Source: Mycolicibacterium celeriflavum (GTDB taxonomy: Bacteria; Actinomycetota; Actinomycetes; Mycobacteriales; Mycobacteriaceae). Taken from it: DNA of 64,000 bases. The notes under the pieces are model-generated. The model saw nothing but the letters and a program-made list of their open reading frames with translations. It had not been told where the DNA came from and did no database searches. The DNA is taken from NCBI RefSeq assembly GCF_010731795.1, contig NZ_AP022591.1:434001-498000 (forward strand), given 5' to 3'. Below, piece by piece: positions 56,359-64,000 of this stretch (positions are counted from its first letter, which is position 1; the number at the start of each line of letters is the position of its first letter). The position numbers and the translations under genes were made by a program.

Positions 56359-57278
56359 CCGAGCCGACCGACAGCGGCCCGCCCGAGCAGCCGGACGCGC
56401 CGGAGCCGGCGGCGCACGCGCCCGAGGCTGCGGCGCACCCGCCCGAGGCCGCGGCTCCGGATTTCGAGGGGCCGCGACGGCGGGCACGCCGGGAGCGGGA
56501 GGAGCGTCGCGCGGCGCAGGCCAGGGCCACCGCGATCGAGCAGGCCCGCAGGGAGGCCAAGCGGCGCGCGCTCGGTAAGCCCGCCGACAACACCAAAAAA
56601 CTCGGCCGCGGCACGGTCCGAGGCTTGAAGGTGCTGATGTGGTCGGCGCTGGCCAGCGTGATCGTCGTCGGACTCGGCCTGCTGCTGTACTTCACCCCGG
56701 TCATGTCCGTGCGCAACACCGTGGTGACCGGGTTGGGCGCGGTGACACAGGAGGAGGTCGTCGCGGCCGCGGCGGTCGCGCCGGGCACGCCGCTTCTGCA
56801 GGTGAACACCGACAACGTCGCTGAACGGGTCGCGACGATCCGGCGGGTCGCCAGCGCGCGTGTCCAGCGCCAATACCCGTCGACTCTGCGGATCACCATC
56901 GAGGAGCGGGTGCCGGTGGTGGTCAAGGACTATCCCGACGGGCCGCACCTGTTCGACCGCGACGGCGTCGACTTCGCGATCGGCCCGCCCCCGCCGGGGG
57001 TGCCGTATCTCGACACCGACACCCCCGGCCCCAACGACGCGCCGACCAAAGCAGCACTGCAGGTGATGACGTCGCTGCGCCCAGAGGTCGCCGCGCAGGT
57101 CGCGCGGATCGCGGCGCCCTCGGTCGCGGCCATCACCTTGCAACTCGTCGACGGCAGGCAGGTGATCTGGGGTACCACCGATCGCACCGAGGAGAAGGCA
57201 TTGAAACTCGGGGCGCTGCTCACCCAGCCCGGACAGACCTATGACGTGTCGAGCCCGGACCTGCCGACAGTGAAGTAG
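56355..57278 (+). CDS. ftsQ: Cell division protein FtsQ
   Basis: Bitopic divisome scaffold. 307 aa: a long cytoplasmic N-terminus with short [15 protein letters not shown] repeats and a basic Arg-rich stretch, one helix (about 96-116), POTRA domain beginning [20 protein letters not shown], then the FtsQ C-terminal beta domain. Last gene of the overlapping chain; 181 bases to ftsZ. Confidence 0.93.
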   Translation: MTEPTDSGPPEQPDAPEPAAHAPEAAAHPPEAAAPDFEGPRRRARREREERRAAQARATAIEQARREAKRRALGKPADNTKKLGRGTVRGLKVLMWSALASVIVVGLGLLLYFTPVMSVRNTVVTGLGAVTQEEVVAAAAVAPGTPLLQVNTDNVAERVATIRRVASARVQRQYPSTLRITIEERVPVVVKDYPDGPHLFDRDGVDFAIGPPPPGVPYLDTDTPGPNDAPTKAALQVMTSLRPEVAAQVARIAAPSVAAITLQLVDGRQVIWGTTDRTEEKALKLGALLTQPGQTYDVSSPDLPTVK

Positions 57279-57372
57279 CCGCACAAGGGTGGCGAAAAAT
57301 CGGCGACACGTCGGCGCGCCTGCATGGCAACCGCGCGACCTCGCCCTACCGTTCTGATTGCGCGGGAACAAC

Positions 57373-57410
57373 TTGACATAACTATAACCCTCTGGTTGAG
57401 GTTTAGGGTT
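57373..57410 (+). promoter_or_regulatory. AT-rich ftsZ promoter region with inverted repeat
   Basis: Strikingly AT-rich for this genome. TTGACA at 57373-57378 resembles a -35, TATAAC follows at 57383, and TAGGGT (57404-57409) resembles a -10; TTGACA to TAGGGT is 25 bases, too far for one promoter, so two overlapping promoters may exist. AACCCT (57386-57391) and AGGGTT (57405-57410) form an inverted repeat with a 13-base spacer, a possible operator. Confidence 0.6.
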
Positions 57411-57459
57411 TGCCAAGCGGTCGGCGTGTCGACAGCCAACCCGGGAGGAAGGGATCGCA

Positions 57460-58611
57460 ATGACCCCCCCACACAACTACCTCGCCGTCATCAAGGTGGT
57501 CGGCATCGGTGGCGGCGGCGTCAACGCCGTCAACCGGATGATCGAGCAAGGCCTCAAGGGCGTGGAGTTCATCGCCATCAACACCGACGCGCAGGCGTTG
57601 TTGATGAGCGACGCCGACGTGAAGCTCGACGTCGGCCGCGACTCCACGCGTGGCCTCGGCGCCGGCGCCGACCCCGAAGTGGGACGCAGAGCCGCCGAAG
57701 ACGCCAAGGACGACATCGAGGAGCTTCTGCGCGGCGCCGACATGGTGTTCGTCACCGCGGGCGAGGGCGGCGGCACCGGTACCGGCGGCGCACCCGTGGT
57801 GGCGTCGATCGCGCGAAAGCTGGGCGCATTGACCGTCGGCGTGGTGACGCGGCCGTTCTCGTTCGAGGGCAAGCGGCGCAGCAACCAGGCCGAGACCGGA
57901 ATTCAGTCGCTGCGCGAGAGTTGCGACACGCTGATCGTGATCCCCAACGACCGGCTGCTGCAGATGGGCGACGCGGCGGTGTCGCTGATGGACGCCTTCC
58001 GCAGCGCCGATGAGGTGTTGCTCAACGGCGTGCAGGGAATCACCGACCTGATCACCACGCCAGGCCTGATCAACGTCGACTTCGCCGACGTCAAGGGCGT
58101 GATGAGCGGGGCCGGAACCGCGCTCATGGGAATCGGTTCCGCCCGCGGCGACGGCCGCGCGCTCAAGGCCGCCGAGATCGCGATCAACTCGCCGCTGCTC
58201 GAGGCGTCGATGGAGGGCGCGCAGGGTGTGCTGCTCTCGGTCGCGGGCGGCAGTGATCTCGGTCTGTTCGAGATCAACGAAGCCGCATCGCTCGTACAAG
58301 AGGCCGCTCATCCCGAAGCCAACATCATCTTCGGCACCGTCATCGACGACTCGCTCGGCGACGAGGTCCGCGTCACCGTCATCGCCGCCGGTTTCGACTC
58401 CGCCGGCCCGGGACGCAAACCGGTGGTCAGCCCCGCCGAGGGGCAGGGCATCTCACCCGGGAAGGCCGGCAAGGTGACCACGTCGCTGTTCGACCCAGCC
58501 GATCCGGCGAGCGTGCCGGTGCACACCAACGGCGCGACGGTCAGCATCGGCGGGGACGACGGTGGCATCGCCGACGACGACGTCGACGTGCCGCCGTTCA
58601 TGCGCCACTAG
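57460..58611 (+). CDS. ftsZ: Cell division GTPase FtsZ
   Basis: Tubulin homologue forming the Z-ring. 383 aa. [13 protein letters not shown] nucleotide site, tubulin signature GGGTGTG in [13 protein letters not shown]7 loop with NVDFADVK, and the C-terminal conserved peptide [10 protein letters not shown], which in mycobacteria contacts SepF/FtsW. ATG with GGGAGGAAGGG upstream. Own promoter region; pgeF follows after 14 bases. Confidence 0.98.
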   Translation: MTPPHNYLAVIKVVGIGGGGVNAVNRMIEQGLKGVEFIAINTDAQALLMSDADVKLDVGRDSTRGLGAGADPEVGRRAAEDAKDDIEELLRGADMVFVTAGEGGGTGTGGAPVVASIARKLGALTVGVVTRPFSFEGKRRSNQAETGIQSLRESCDTLIVIPNDRLLQMGDAAVSLMDAFRSADEVLLNGVQGITDLITTPGLINVDFADVKGVMSGAGTALMGIGSARGDGRALKAAEIAINSPLLEASMEGAQGVLLSVAGGSDLGLFEINEAASLVQEAAHPEANIIFGTVIDDSLGDEVRVTVIAAGFDSAGPGRKPVVSPAEGQGISPGKAGKVTTSLFDPADPASVPVHTNGATVSIGGDDGGIADDDVDVPPFMRH

Positions 58612-58612
58612 C

Positions 58613-58618
58613 CATACT
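58613..58618 (+). promoter_or_regulatory. Weak candidate -10 (CATACT) for leaderless pgeF
   Basis: CATACT, then GGCGACC, then the GTG of pgeF; near-identical to the asnB arrangement. Deviates from TANNNT at position 1. Confidence 0.3.
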
Positions 58619-58625
58619 GGCGACC

Positions 58626-59333
58626 GTGACGGTTCGGATACGGCGCGTGACCACCACACGCGCCGGCGGCGTCTCCGCGCCCCCGTTTGACACGTTCAAC
58701 CTCGGTGATCACGTGGGCGACGACCCGGGCGCCGTCGCCGCCAACCGCAAGCGGTTGAGCGCGGCGGTCGGGCTGGGGGAGCACGGAATCGTCTGGATGA
58801 ACCAGGTGCACAGCGATCACGTCGTTGTGGTGGACCAACCGCCGGACGCGCCGGTAGACAATACCGACGCTTTGGTTACCACCAGGCCGCGTTTGGCATT
58901 GGCGGTGGTTACTGCCGATTGCGTTCCCGTTTTATTGGGCGATGCACGGGCAGGAGTGGTGGCGGCCGTGCACGCCGGGCGGGTCGGCGCGCAGAAAGGC
59001 GTCGTGGCGCGCACCGTCGAGACGATGATCTCGCTGGGTGCGCGGGCCGAGGACATCTCGGCACTGCTGGGACCCGCGGTCAGCGGCCGTAACTACGAGG
59101 TTCCAGAGGCGATGGCCGCAGAGGTGGAGACCACCCTGCCCGGCAGCCGCACGACGACCGCGAAGAATACGCCGGGGTTGGACCTGCGAGCCGGAATCTC
59201 CCGGCAACTAACCACTTTGGGTGTCGCCGCCGTCGACGTCGACCCGCGCTGCACGGTCGAGGACCGCGACCTGTTCAGCCACCGGCGCGACGCCCCGACC
59301 GGGCGACTTGCATCGTTGGTGTGGATGGAGTGA
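58626..59333 (+). CDS. pgeF: Peptidoglycan editing factor / YfiH-family (laccase-domain) protein
   Basis: 235 aa. YfiH/DUF152 fold: metal/active-site residues in MNQVHSDHVVVV, VVTADCVPVLL and AAVHAGRVG (His, Cys, His). Family members remove wrongly incorporated amino acids (L-Ser for L-Ala) from UDP-MurNAc precursors and have purine nucleosidase/phosphorylase activity. GTG start. A stretch at 58855-58940 is visibly AT-richer than its surroundings. Overlaps the YggS gene. Confidence 0.9.
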   Translation: MTVRIRRVTTTRAGGVSAPPFDTFNLGDHVGDDPGAVAANRKRLSAAVGLGEHGIVWMNQVHSDHVVVVDQPPDAPVDNTDALVTTRPRLALAVVTADCVPVLLGDARAGVVAAVHAGRVGAQKGVVARTVETMISLGARAEDISALLGPAVSGRNYEVPEAMAAEVETTLPGSRTTTAKNTPGLDLRAGISRQLTTLGVAAVDVDPRCTVEDRDLFSHRRDAPTGRLASLVWME

Positions 59334-60133
59334 CGGACGCCTTGCCCACGTCGCGCGAACTCGAGTTGGCCGAATCGTTGGCCGGCGTGCGGGCCCGACT
59401 CGCCGCCGCGGCCGAGGCCGCCGGACGCGATATCGACGAAATTGAATTACTACCGGTGACCAAATTCTTTCCGGCAACCGATGTCATTATTTTGCGCCGT
59501 TTGGGATGCGAAGCTTTTGGTGAATCACGCGAACAGGAAGCGTCCGATAAAGTCAAAGAAATCGCTTCGATGGCGAATGTCGCGGCCATTCGCTGGCACA
59601 TGGTGGGGCGGATACAACGCAACAAGGCGCGGTCCATCGCGGGCTGGGCGTATGCGGCGCACTCCGTCGACAGCCACAAATTGGTAGCCGCCCTGAACCG
59701 CGCGGCGGCCGACGCGCTCGACGACGGGCGCCGCACCGAACCACTGCGCATCTTCATCCAGGTGAGCCTCGACGGCGACGAGAGCCGAGGCGGCGTCGAC
59801 GTCGACAAGGCCGAGCACGTCGACGAGCTGTGCGCGGCCGCGCATGCGGCGCCTGCGTTGGAGTTCGTCGGGCTGATGGCGATCCCGCCGCTGGGCGCCG
59901 ACCCCGACGCCGCGTTCGCTCGCCTGCAGACCGAATATCAGCGGGTGCAGGCGGCCCACCAGCAACGTCTGCAGTTGTCGGCGGGGATGTCCGGCGATCT
60001 GGAGGCGGCGGTCAAACACGGCTCGACGTGTGTGCGTGTCGGTACCGCGTTATTGGGACAACGTCCTCTACCGTCACCAGAAGTAGTCACTCCAGTCACA
60101 CATTCATCACAGACACCAGAGTCCAGGGCATGA
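59330..60133 (+). CDS. YggS/PLPBP-type pyridoxal phosphate homeostasis protein
   Basis: 267 aa single-domain PLP protein with alanine-racemase-type barrel. PLP lysine in [12 protein letters not shown], then [31 protein letters not shown] and VRVGTALLG, all family signatures. It binds PLP and keeps vitamin B6 pools in balance rather than catalysing. GTG 59330 makes a GTGA overlap with pgeF; GTG 59321 is an alternative. Bases ~59440-59600 are AT-rich with unusual codons (ATT, TTA, GAA). Confidence 0.91.
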   Translation: MTDALPTSRELELAESLAGVRARLAAAAEAAGRDIDEIELLPVTKFFPATDVIILRRLGCEAFGESREQEASDKVKEIASMANVAAIRWHMVGRIQRNKARSIAGWAYAAHSVDSHKLVAALNRAAADALDDGRRTEPLRIFIQVSLDGDESRGGVDVDKAEHVDELCAAAHAAPALEFVGLMAIPPLGADPDAAFARLQTEYQRVQAAHQQRLQLSAGMSGDLEAAVKHGSTCVRVGTALLGQRPLPSPEVVTPVTHSSQTPESRA

Positions 60134-60146
60134 GAAGGGTCGAGCG

Positions 60147-60785
60147 ATGAGCACACTGCACAAGGTCAAGGCCTACTTCGGTATGGCCCCGATGGATGAC
60201 TACGACGACGAGTACTACGAGGACGACGACCGCGGCGCGCCCCGTGGATATTCCCGCCGTAGCCGCGAGGACCGCTTCGACGAGGAAGGCTACGGCCCGG
60301 GTCTGCGGGCCTACGACGACCGCGAGTACGACGACGCGCCGGCCGGTTACCGGGGCGGATACGACGACCGGTTCGAGCCGAGGCTGCGTCCGCCCCGCGA
60401 ATTCGACCGTCCCGCACCACGATTCGCTCCGATGCGCGGCGCCACCCGGGGTGCGCTGGCGATGGACCCCCGCCGGATGGCCGAATTGTTCGAGGCGGGC
60501 AGCCCGCTGTCGAAGATCACCACGCTGCGGCCCAAGGACTACAGCGAGGCGCGCACCATCGGCGAGCGGTTCCGCGACGGCACCCCGGTGATCATGGACC
60601 TGGTGTCGATGGACAACGCCGACGCCAAGCGCCTGGTCGACTTCGCCGCGGGCCTGGCGTTCGCGCTGAGGGGGTCGTTCGACAAGGTCGCCACCAAGGT
60701 GTTCCTGCTGTCACCCGCAGACATCGACGTCAGCGCCGAGGAGCGGCGCCGCATCGCCGAGGCGGGCTTCTACGCCTATCAGTAG
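60147..60785 (+). CDS. sepF: Cell division protein SepF
   Basis: FtsZ membrane anchor and interaction partner, essential in mycobacteria. 212 aa. An N-terminal amphipathic anchor ([12 protein letters not shown]), an acidic Asp/Tyr/Arg-rich linker (about 15-95), and the C-terminal SepF domain ([19 protein letters not shown] ... [11 protein letters not shown]). ATG with GAAGGG upstream, 13 bases after the YggS gene. Confidence 0.95.
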   Translation: MSTLHKVKAYFGMAPMDDYDDEYYEDDDRGAPRGYSRRSREDRFDEEGYGPGLRAYDDREYDDAPAGYRGGYDDRFEPRLRPPREFDRPAPRFAPMRGATRGALAMDPRRMAELFEAGSPLSKITTLRPKDYSEARTIGERFRDGTPVIMDLVSMDNADAKRLVDFAAGLAFALRGSFDKVATKVFLLSPADIDVSAEERRRIAEAGFYAYQ

Positions 60786-60888
60786 GCACTCTCTGGCGGA
60801 CAGGTAGGCTGGCGTCGCACCTCGGGCGTGACCAGCCGCGAGGGCTGTATCTGATGTCACACCCCTGCCCGTAGCGAGGTCGGCTCCG

Positions 60889-61179
60889 TTGTCGCTCTTC
60901 TTCGAAATCCTGGGCTTCGCCCTGTTCGTGTTCTGGCTGCTGCTGATCGCCCGGGTCGTGGTGGAGTTCATCCGGTCGTTCTCCCGCGACTGGCATCCCA
61001 AGGGGGCGACGGTCGTGATCCTGGAAGTCATCATGACCGTGACGGACCCGCCGGTGAAACTGCTTCGGCGGCTCATTCCGCAGCTCACGATAGGCGCGGT
61101 GCGGTTCGACCTGTCGATCATGGTGCTGCTGCTGGTCGCCTTCATCGGCATGCAGCTGGCGTTCGGCGCGGCCGCCTGA
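60889..61179 (+). CDS. YggT-family membrane protein (Rv2146c-like)
   Basis: 96 aa, two membrane helices (about 4-24 and 72-92) flanking a conserved loop RSFSRDW and DPPVKLLRRLIPQ. YGGT proteins lie next to sepF/divIVA in Gram-positives and are linked to division or osmotic behaviour, mechanism unknown. TTG start (SLFFEILGF), by homology at the N-terminus. Confidence 0.9.
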   Translation: MSLFFEILGFALFVFWLLLIARVVVEFIRSFSRDWHPKGATVVILEVIMTVTDPPVKLLRRLIPQLTIGAVRFDLSIMVLLLVAFIGMQLAFGAAA

Positions 61180-61284
61180 GCTCCAGCCGGGCAGCGCAGT
61201 GATCGGGCCCGCCGCGAGTTGCGGACAAGATTTGCCGGGGCCGAAATTGGGCCGCGAAATCGTCTCCGAACGGCCGACGATGTT

Positions 61285-61305
61285 TGAAATTCGTTCTTAA
61301 TTTCA
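61285..61305. repeat. AT-rich inverted repeat upstream of wag31
   Basis: TGAAATT-CGTTCTT-AATTTCA, seven-base perfect arms and a seven-base spacer, in the 236-base gap before wag31. No T-tract follows. Could be an operator or a weak terminator for the YggT gene. Confidence 0.55.
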
Positions 61306-61370
61306 TCCACTTCTGCAACGGCCGCGGCTGGTGTGACAGGATGGACGCCAGTTACGTTCCACCCAAGCTC

Positions 61371-61376
61371 TACACT
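61371..61376 (+). promoter_or_regulatory. Candidate -10 (TACACT) for wag31
   Basis: TACACT lies 39 bases before the ATG, with AAGGGGG 5 bases before the start. No convincing -35. Separate transcription of wag31 is expected from its high demand at the poles. Confidence 0.45.
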
Positions 61377-61415
61377 TTGAGACCGGTTGACTGTCCAGAC
61401 TTCAAGGGGGCGACA

Positions 61416-62231
61416 ATGCCGCTCACACCCGCCGACGTTCACAACGTCGCGTTCAGCAAGCCACCCATTGGCAAGCGCGGCTACAACGAGGACGAGGTCG
61501 ACGCGTTCCTCGACTTGGTGGAGAACGAGCTGACGCGGCTCATCGAGGAGAACGCCGACCTCCGTCAGCGCGTCGCCGAACTGGACCAGGAGCTGGCGTC
61601 CGCCGGCTCCGGGGGCACCGGCCAGTCGACGCAGGCCATGCCGGTCTACGAGCAGCCCGCTCCCGAGCCGACCCCGGCGCCGACCCCACAGCAGCAGCCG
61701 GCCTACGAGGCCCCGTCCGCGCAGGTCAGCGAGGATCAGGCGCTGAAGGCGGCCAGGGTGTTGAGCCTGGCCCAGGACACCGCGGACCGGTTGACCAGCA
61801 CTGCCAAGGCAGAGTCGGAGAAACTGCTCGCCGATGCCCGCGCGCAGGCCGACGCGATGGTCAGCGAGGCGCGGCAGACGGCCGAGACCACCGTCGCCGA
61901 GGCGCGCCAGCGCGCCGACGCGATGCTGGCCGACGCGCAGACCCGATCCGAAACCCAGCTGCGCCAGGCGCAGGAGAAGGCCGACGCCCTGCAGGCCGAC
62001 GCGGAGCGCAAGCACTCCGAGATCATGGGCACCATCAACCAGCAGCGCACGGTGTTGGAGGGCCGCCTCGAACAGTTGCGCACGTTCGAACGCGAATACC
62101 GCACTCGGCTCAAGACGTATCTGGAGTCCCAACTCGAGGAGTTGGGGCAGCGCGGCTCGGCCGCACCCGTGGATTCCAGTGCCGGTAACGACGGCGGCGG
62201 GTTCAATCAGTTCAACCGGGGAAACAACTGA
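61416..62231 (+). CDS. wag31: Polar growth protein Wag31 (DivIVA)
   Basis: Coiled-coil scaffold at cell poles that directs peptidoglycan synthesis. 271 aa. DivIVA N-terminal domain ([36 protein letters not shown]), a Pro/Gln-rich linker (about 72-105) and a long coiled coil with repeated [17 protein letters not shown] heptads (about 110-250). ATG at 61416 after AAGGGGG; the frame is open 132 bases upstream but relatives start MPLTPADV. Confidence 0.97.
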   Translation: MPLTPADVHNVAFSKPPIGKRGYNEDEVDAFLDLVENELTRLIEENADLRQRVAELDQELASAGSGGTGQSTQAMPVYEQPAPEPTPAPTPQQQPAYEAPSAQVSEDQALKAARVLSLAQDTADRLTSTAKAESEKLLADARAQADAMVSEARQTAETTVAEARQRADAMLADAQTRSETQLRQAQEKADALQADAERKHSEIMGTINQQRTVLEGRLEQLRTFEREYRTRLKTYLESQLEELGQRGSAAPVDSSAGNDGGGFNQFNRGNN

Positions 62232-62244
62232 ACGCTCGCCGACC

Positions 62245-62250
62245 TAGGGT
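62245..62250 (+). promoter_or_regulatory. Candidate -10 (TAGGGT) for leaderless small membrane-protein gene
   Basis: TAGGGT ends 6 bases before the ATG at 62257, with no ribosome site between. Confidence 0.5.
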
Positions 62251-62256
62251 TGATCA

Positions 62257-62586
62257 ATGCTGATCGTTGCGCTCGTCCTCGCTGTCATCGGCCTCGCCGC
62301 GCTCGTGACGGCGGTTGTCACCAGCAATGAGCTGATCGCCTGGGTCTGTATCGCCGCCAGCCTCATCGGTGTCCTGCTCCTGATCGTCGATGCGGTCAGG
62401 GAGCGCTCCCGTGGCCGGGCGGCCGCCGCCGACGAGAAGCAAGCCGACGCGGAGCCGGAGTACTACGAGGACTATCCGGACGACACACCGGCTTCGGACG
62501 AGCCCCGACACGTCGACGAATCATCCGAAGCGGACGCCGAGACCACGGTCGTCGAACAGGCCGATTCCGGCGAAGAGCGCCGCTAA
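62257..62586 (+). CDS. Small membrane protein with acidic tail (Rv2144c-like)
   Basis: 109 aa: two membrane helices (about 2-20 and 27-48), a short Arg patch (RERSRGR) and an acidic Asp/Glu/Ser tail. Function unknown; conserved directly after wag31 in mycobacteria, as I recall. Stop is 5 bases from the convergent phosphoribosyltransferase stop. Confidence 0.85.
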   Translation: MLIVALVLAVIGLAALVTAVVTSNELIAWVCIAASLIGVLLLIVDAVRERSRGRAAAADEKQADAEPEYYEDYPDDTPASDEPRHVDESSEADAETTVVEQADSGEERR

Positions 62587-62591
62587 GCGAT

Positions 62592-63284
62592 TCAAGTCGG
62601 CGGATTGCCCGGCTCGCCGGGAGTGAGCAATTCACGCACTTCGTCGTCGGTGACCTGGTGGAAGTCGGCGAACACCTGGCCCACGGCTTCGAATCCCGGC
62701 GGCATGGTCGCGCACACCACCTCGTCAGCTTCTTTCGCCAGTTCCCGGCAGGCCGATGGTGGTCCGACCGGAACCGCGACGACGACCCGAGCCGGATCCT
62801 GGGCGCGTACGGCGCGCACCGCGGCGAGCATGCTGGCGCCGGTGGCGATCCCGTCGTCGACCAGGATCACGGTCTTGCCGGCGAGGTCGGCGGGTGGGCG
62901 GTCGCCGCGGTAGACCCGCTCACGGCGATTCAGCTCCTCGGTTTCGCGCGCGATCGCGGCCTGCAGCGCCTCGTCACCGATCCCGAGGTTGCGCACCAAG
63001 TTGTCGTTGATGACGACGCCGCCGCCGCTGGCCAGCGCGCCCATGGCGAGCTCCTCCCACTGCGGCACCCCGAGCTTGCGGACCAGGAACACGTCGAGCG
63101 GAGCGTGCAGCGCGTGCGCCACCTGCCAAGCGACCGGCACACCCCCGCGAGCCAATCCCAACACCACCAGATCCTGATCGCGGTAGGACGTCAACTCGTT
63201 CGCCAAGACTTCGCCGGCGTCTCGGCGGTTCTGATACACGCGTCTGGCACTTCGGCGGGTGAGCCCGCTCCATCCGCTCATCAC
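62592..63284 (-). CDS. Type I phosphoribosyltransferase domain protein (Rv2143-like)
   Basis: 230 aa. PRPP-binding loop [14 protein letters not shown] (about 137-150) and a flexible-loop/hood domain typical of purine-PRTase-like proteins ([17 protein letters not shown] near the N-terminus). Similar stand-alone domains of unknown substrate are frequent in actinobacteria. Starts at GTG 63284 or ATG 63281. Divergent from the SRPBCC-epimerase gene by 92 bases. Confidence 0.87.
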   Translation of the reverse strand: MMSGWSGLTRRSARRVYQNRRDAGEVLANELTSYRDQDLVVLGLARGGVPVAWQVAHALHAPLDVFLVRKLGVPQWEELAMGALASGGGVVINDNLVRNLGIGDEALQAAIARETEELNRRERVYRGDRPPADLAGKTVILVDDGIATGASMLAAVRAVRAQDPARVVVAVPVGPPSACRELAKEADEVVCATMPPGFEAVGQVFADFHQVTDDEVRELLTPGEPGNPPT

Positions 63285-63376
63285 AGTTCGTTTCGATGTC
63301 GGGACTTTGTCAGCCTATGTCCGTGGGTACCCCACCCGGGCGCAATCCATCGGCGCGACGGGAGCGAATATCAGTC

Positions 63377-64000
63377 ATGGGCATCGAGTACCGCAGCGTC
63401 GTCGAGCATCCACTGGAAGAGGTGTTCGCGTGGCATGCGCGGCCCGGTGCGATGAGGCGGCTCGTCCCGCCGTGGCAGCCGATGAAGGTGGTGGCCGAAG
63501 CGGGGTCACTGGCCGACGGGCAGGCGGTGCTGGGACTCCCCGGCGGTCTGCGCTGGATCGCACAACACGATCCGACCCGCTATGACCCGCCGCGCCGCTT
63601 CGTCGACGTGCTGTCCTCGCAGGGACCGGCCTCGTGGCCGCCGCGTCTGGTCGGCGGATGGACGCACACACACGAATTCGCCCCGGCGCCCGGCGGTACG
63701 ACGGTCTACGACCACGTCGCCACCCCGGTACCCGCGGCGGCGCTGCGGCCCATGTTCGTATACCGCCATCGTCAACTGGCCGACGACCTCGCCGCGCACC
63801 GTGACGGCGCCGCCGCCGGGTTGCGGCCCCTTACCGTCGCGGTCAGTGGAGCGTCCGGTCTCGTCGGGTCGGCGTTGACGGCATTTCTGAGCACCGGTGG
63901 CCATCGGGTGATCCGGCTGGTACGACGGGCGGCGCACGGCCCCGACGAACGGCAGTGGAATCCCGATCGGCCGCAGCCTGACCTGCTGAGCGGTGTGGAC
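63377..64000 (+). CDS. SRPBCC-NAD-dependent epimerase fusion (TIGR01777-type), cut by window edge
   Basis: 208 codons visible, no stop before base 64000. The N-terminal ~150 residues are an SRPBCC domain (YRSVVEHPLEEVFAWHARPGA), then a Rossmann NAD(P) site VAVSGASGLVGSALTAFL begins the SDR/epimerase part (YfcH/Rv2216-like). The two-domain architecture is known in actinobacteria. ATG at 63377. Substrate unknown. Confidence 0.87.
   Translation, partial: MGIEYRSVVEHPLEEVFAWHARPGAMRRLVPPWQPMKVVAEAGSLADGQAVLGLPGGLRWIAQHDPTRYDPPRRFVDVLSSQGPASWPPRLVGGWTHTHEFAPAPGGTTVYDHVATPVPAAALRPMFVYRHRQLADDLAAHRDGAAAGLRPLTVAVSGASGLVGSALTAFLSTGGHRVIRLVRRAAHGPDERQWNPDRPQPDLLSGVD

Overview
The window is a high-GC segment of a mycobacterial chromosome. 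It looks like a rapid-growing, environmental type (Mycolicibacterium-like) rather than the M. tuberculosis complex. The evidence is the gene content and order. It runs through the counterparts of M. tuberculosis Rv2213 down to about Rv2143 almost gene for gene, but lacks the IS6110/transposase and PE_PGRS insertions of that species. It also lacks the glycerate-kinase and metF-like neighbours that I recall there, and it keeps a cobU gene inside the cobalamin cluster. Locus comparisons are from memory, not from a search. There are no rRNA, tRNA, CRISPR or insertion-sequence features, and no gene-free stretch longer than 300 bases; the longest gap is about 290 bases before mraZ.

Layout. 1-9.8 kb is metabolism: pepB (cut by the left edge) with an adenylate cyclase; gcvT and ilvE; a cobalamin operon (DUF3043 protein, cobU, cobT, cobS); the iron-sulfur carrier erpA; a membrane protein; and adenosine kinase adoK. 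9.8-19.6 kb holds asnB and the respiratory bcc-aa3 genes (ctaC-ctaF on +, ctaE-qcrC-qcrA-qcrB on -), with mmpS3 and a small membrane protein between. 19.6-26 kb holds trpD, a DEDDh exonuclease/GIY-YIG protein, a tiny CxxC protein, the cell-wall hydrolase ripC, a putative zinc peptidase and pimB'. 26-37 kb holds fadD15, two SRPBCC proteins, an ArsA-type ATPase with a small Cys/Pro-rich protein, an acyltransferase, a GT-C mannosyltransferase, RNase AS, aroG, and the divergent pair pknL / PknL-substrate DNA-binding protein. 37-41.8 kb holds idsA2-mptA, lppM, a GNAT acetyltransferase and a DUF3040 protein closed by a strong intrinsic terminator.

42-62.6 kb is the complete division and cell wall (dcw) cluster: mraZ, rsmH, ftsL, pbpB, murE, murF, mraY, murD, ftsW, murG, murC, ftsQ, ftsZ, pgeF, a YggS-type PLP protein, sepF, a YggT protein, wag31 and a small membrane protein. 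Most neighbours overlap by 4 bases (ATGA/GTGA). The last 1.4 kb has a phosphoribosyltransferase and the start of an SRPBCC-epimerase fusion.

The themes are envelope building and energy. Peptidoglycan precursors, septation and polar growth sit in one cluster. Lipomannan/LAM mannosylation (pimB', the Rv2181-type enzyme, mptA) lies beside prenyl synthesis (idsA2). The bcc-aa3 oxidase supplies the proton motive force.

No obviously foreign island or wholly new system is visible. The most interesting unexplained items are two 27-bp-period tandem repeat arrays (one inside a coding region, one in a divergent promoter region), a 10-bp-phased MraZ operator, and many leaderless promoters. Also notable are long antisense overlaps of convergent genes, an uncharacterised CxxC miniprotein, a secreted HExxH protein between ripC and pimB', and the SRPBCC-ArsA-Cys protein operon.
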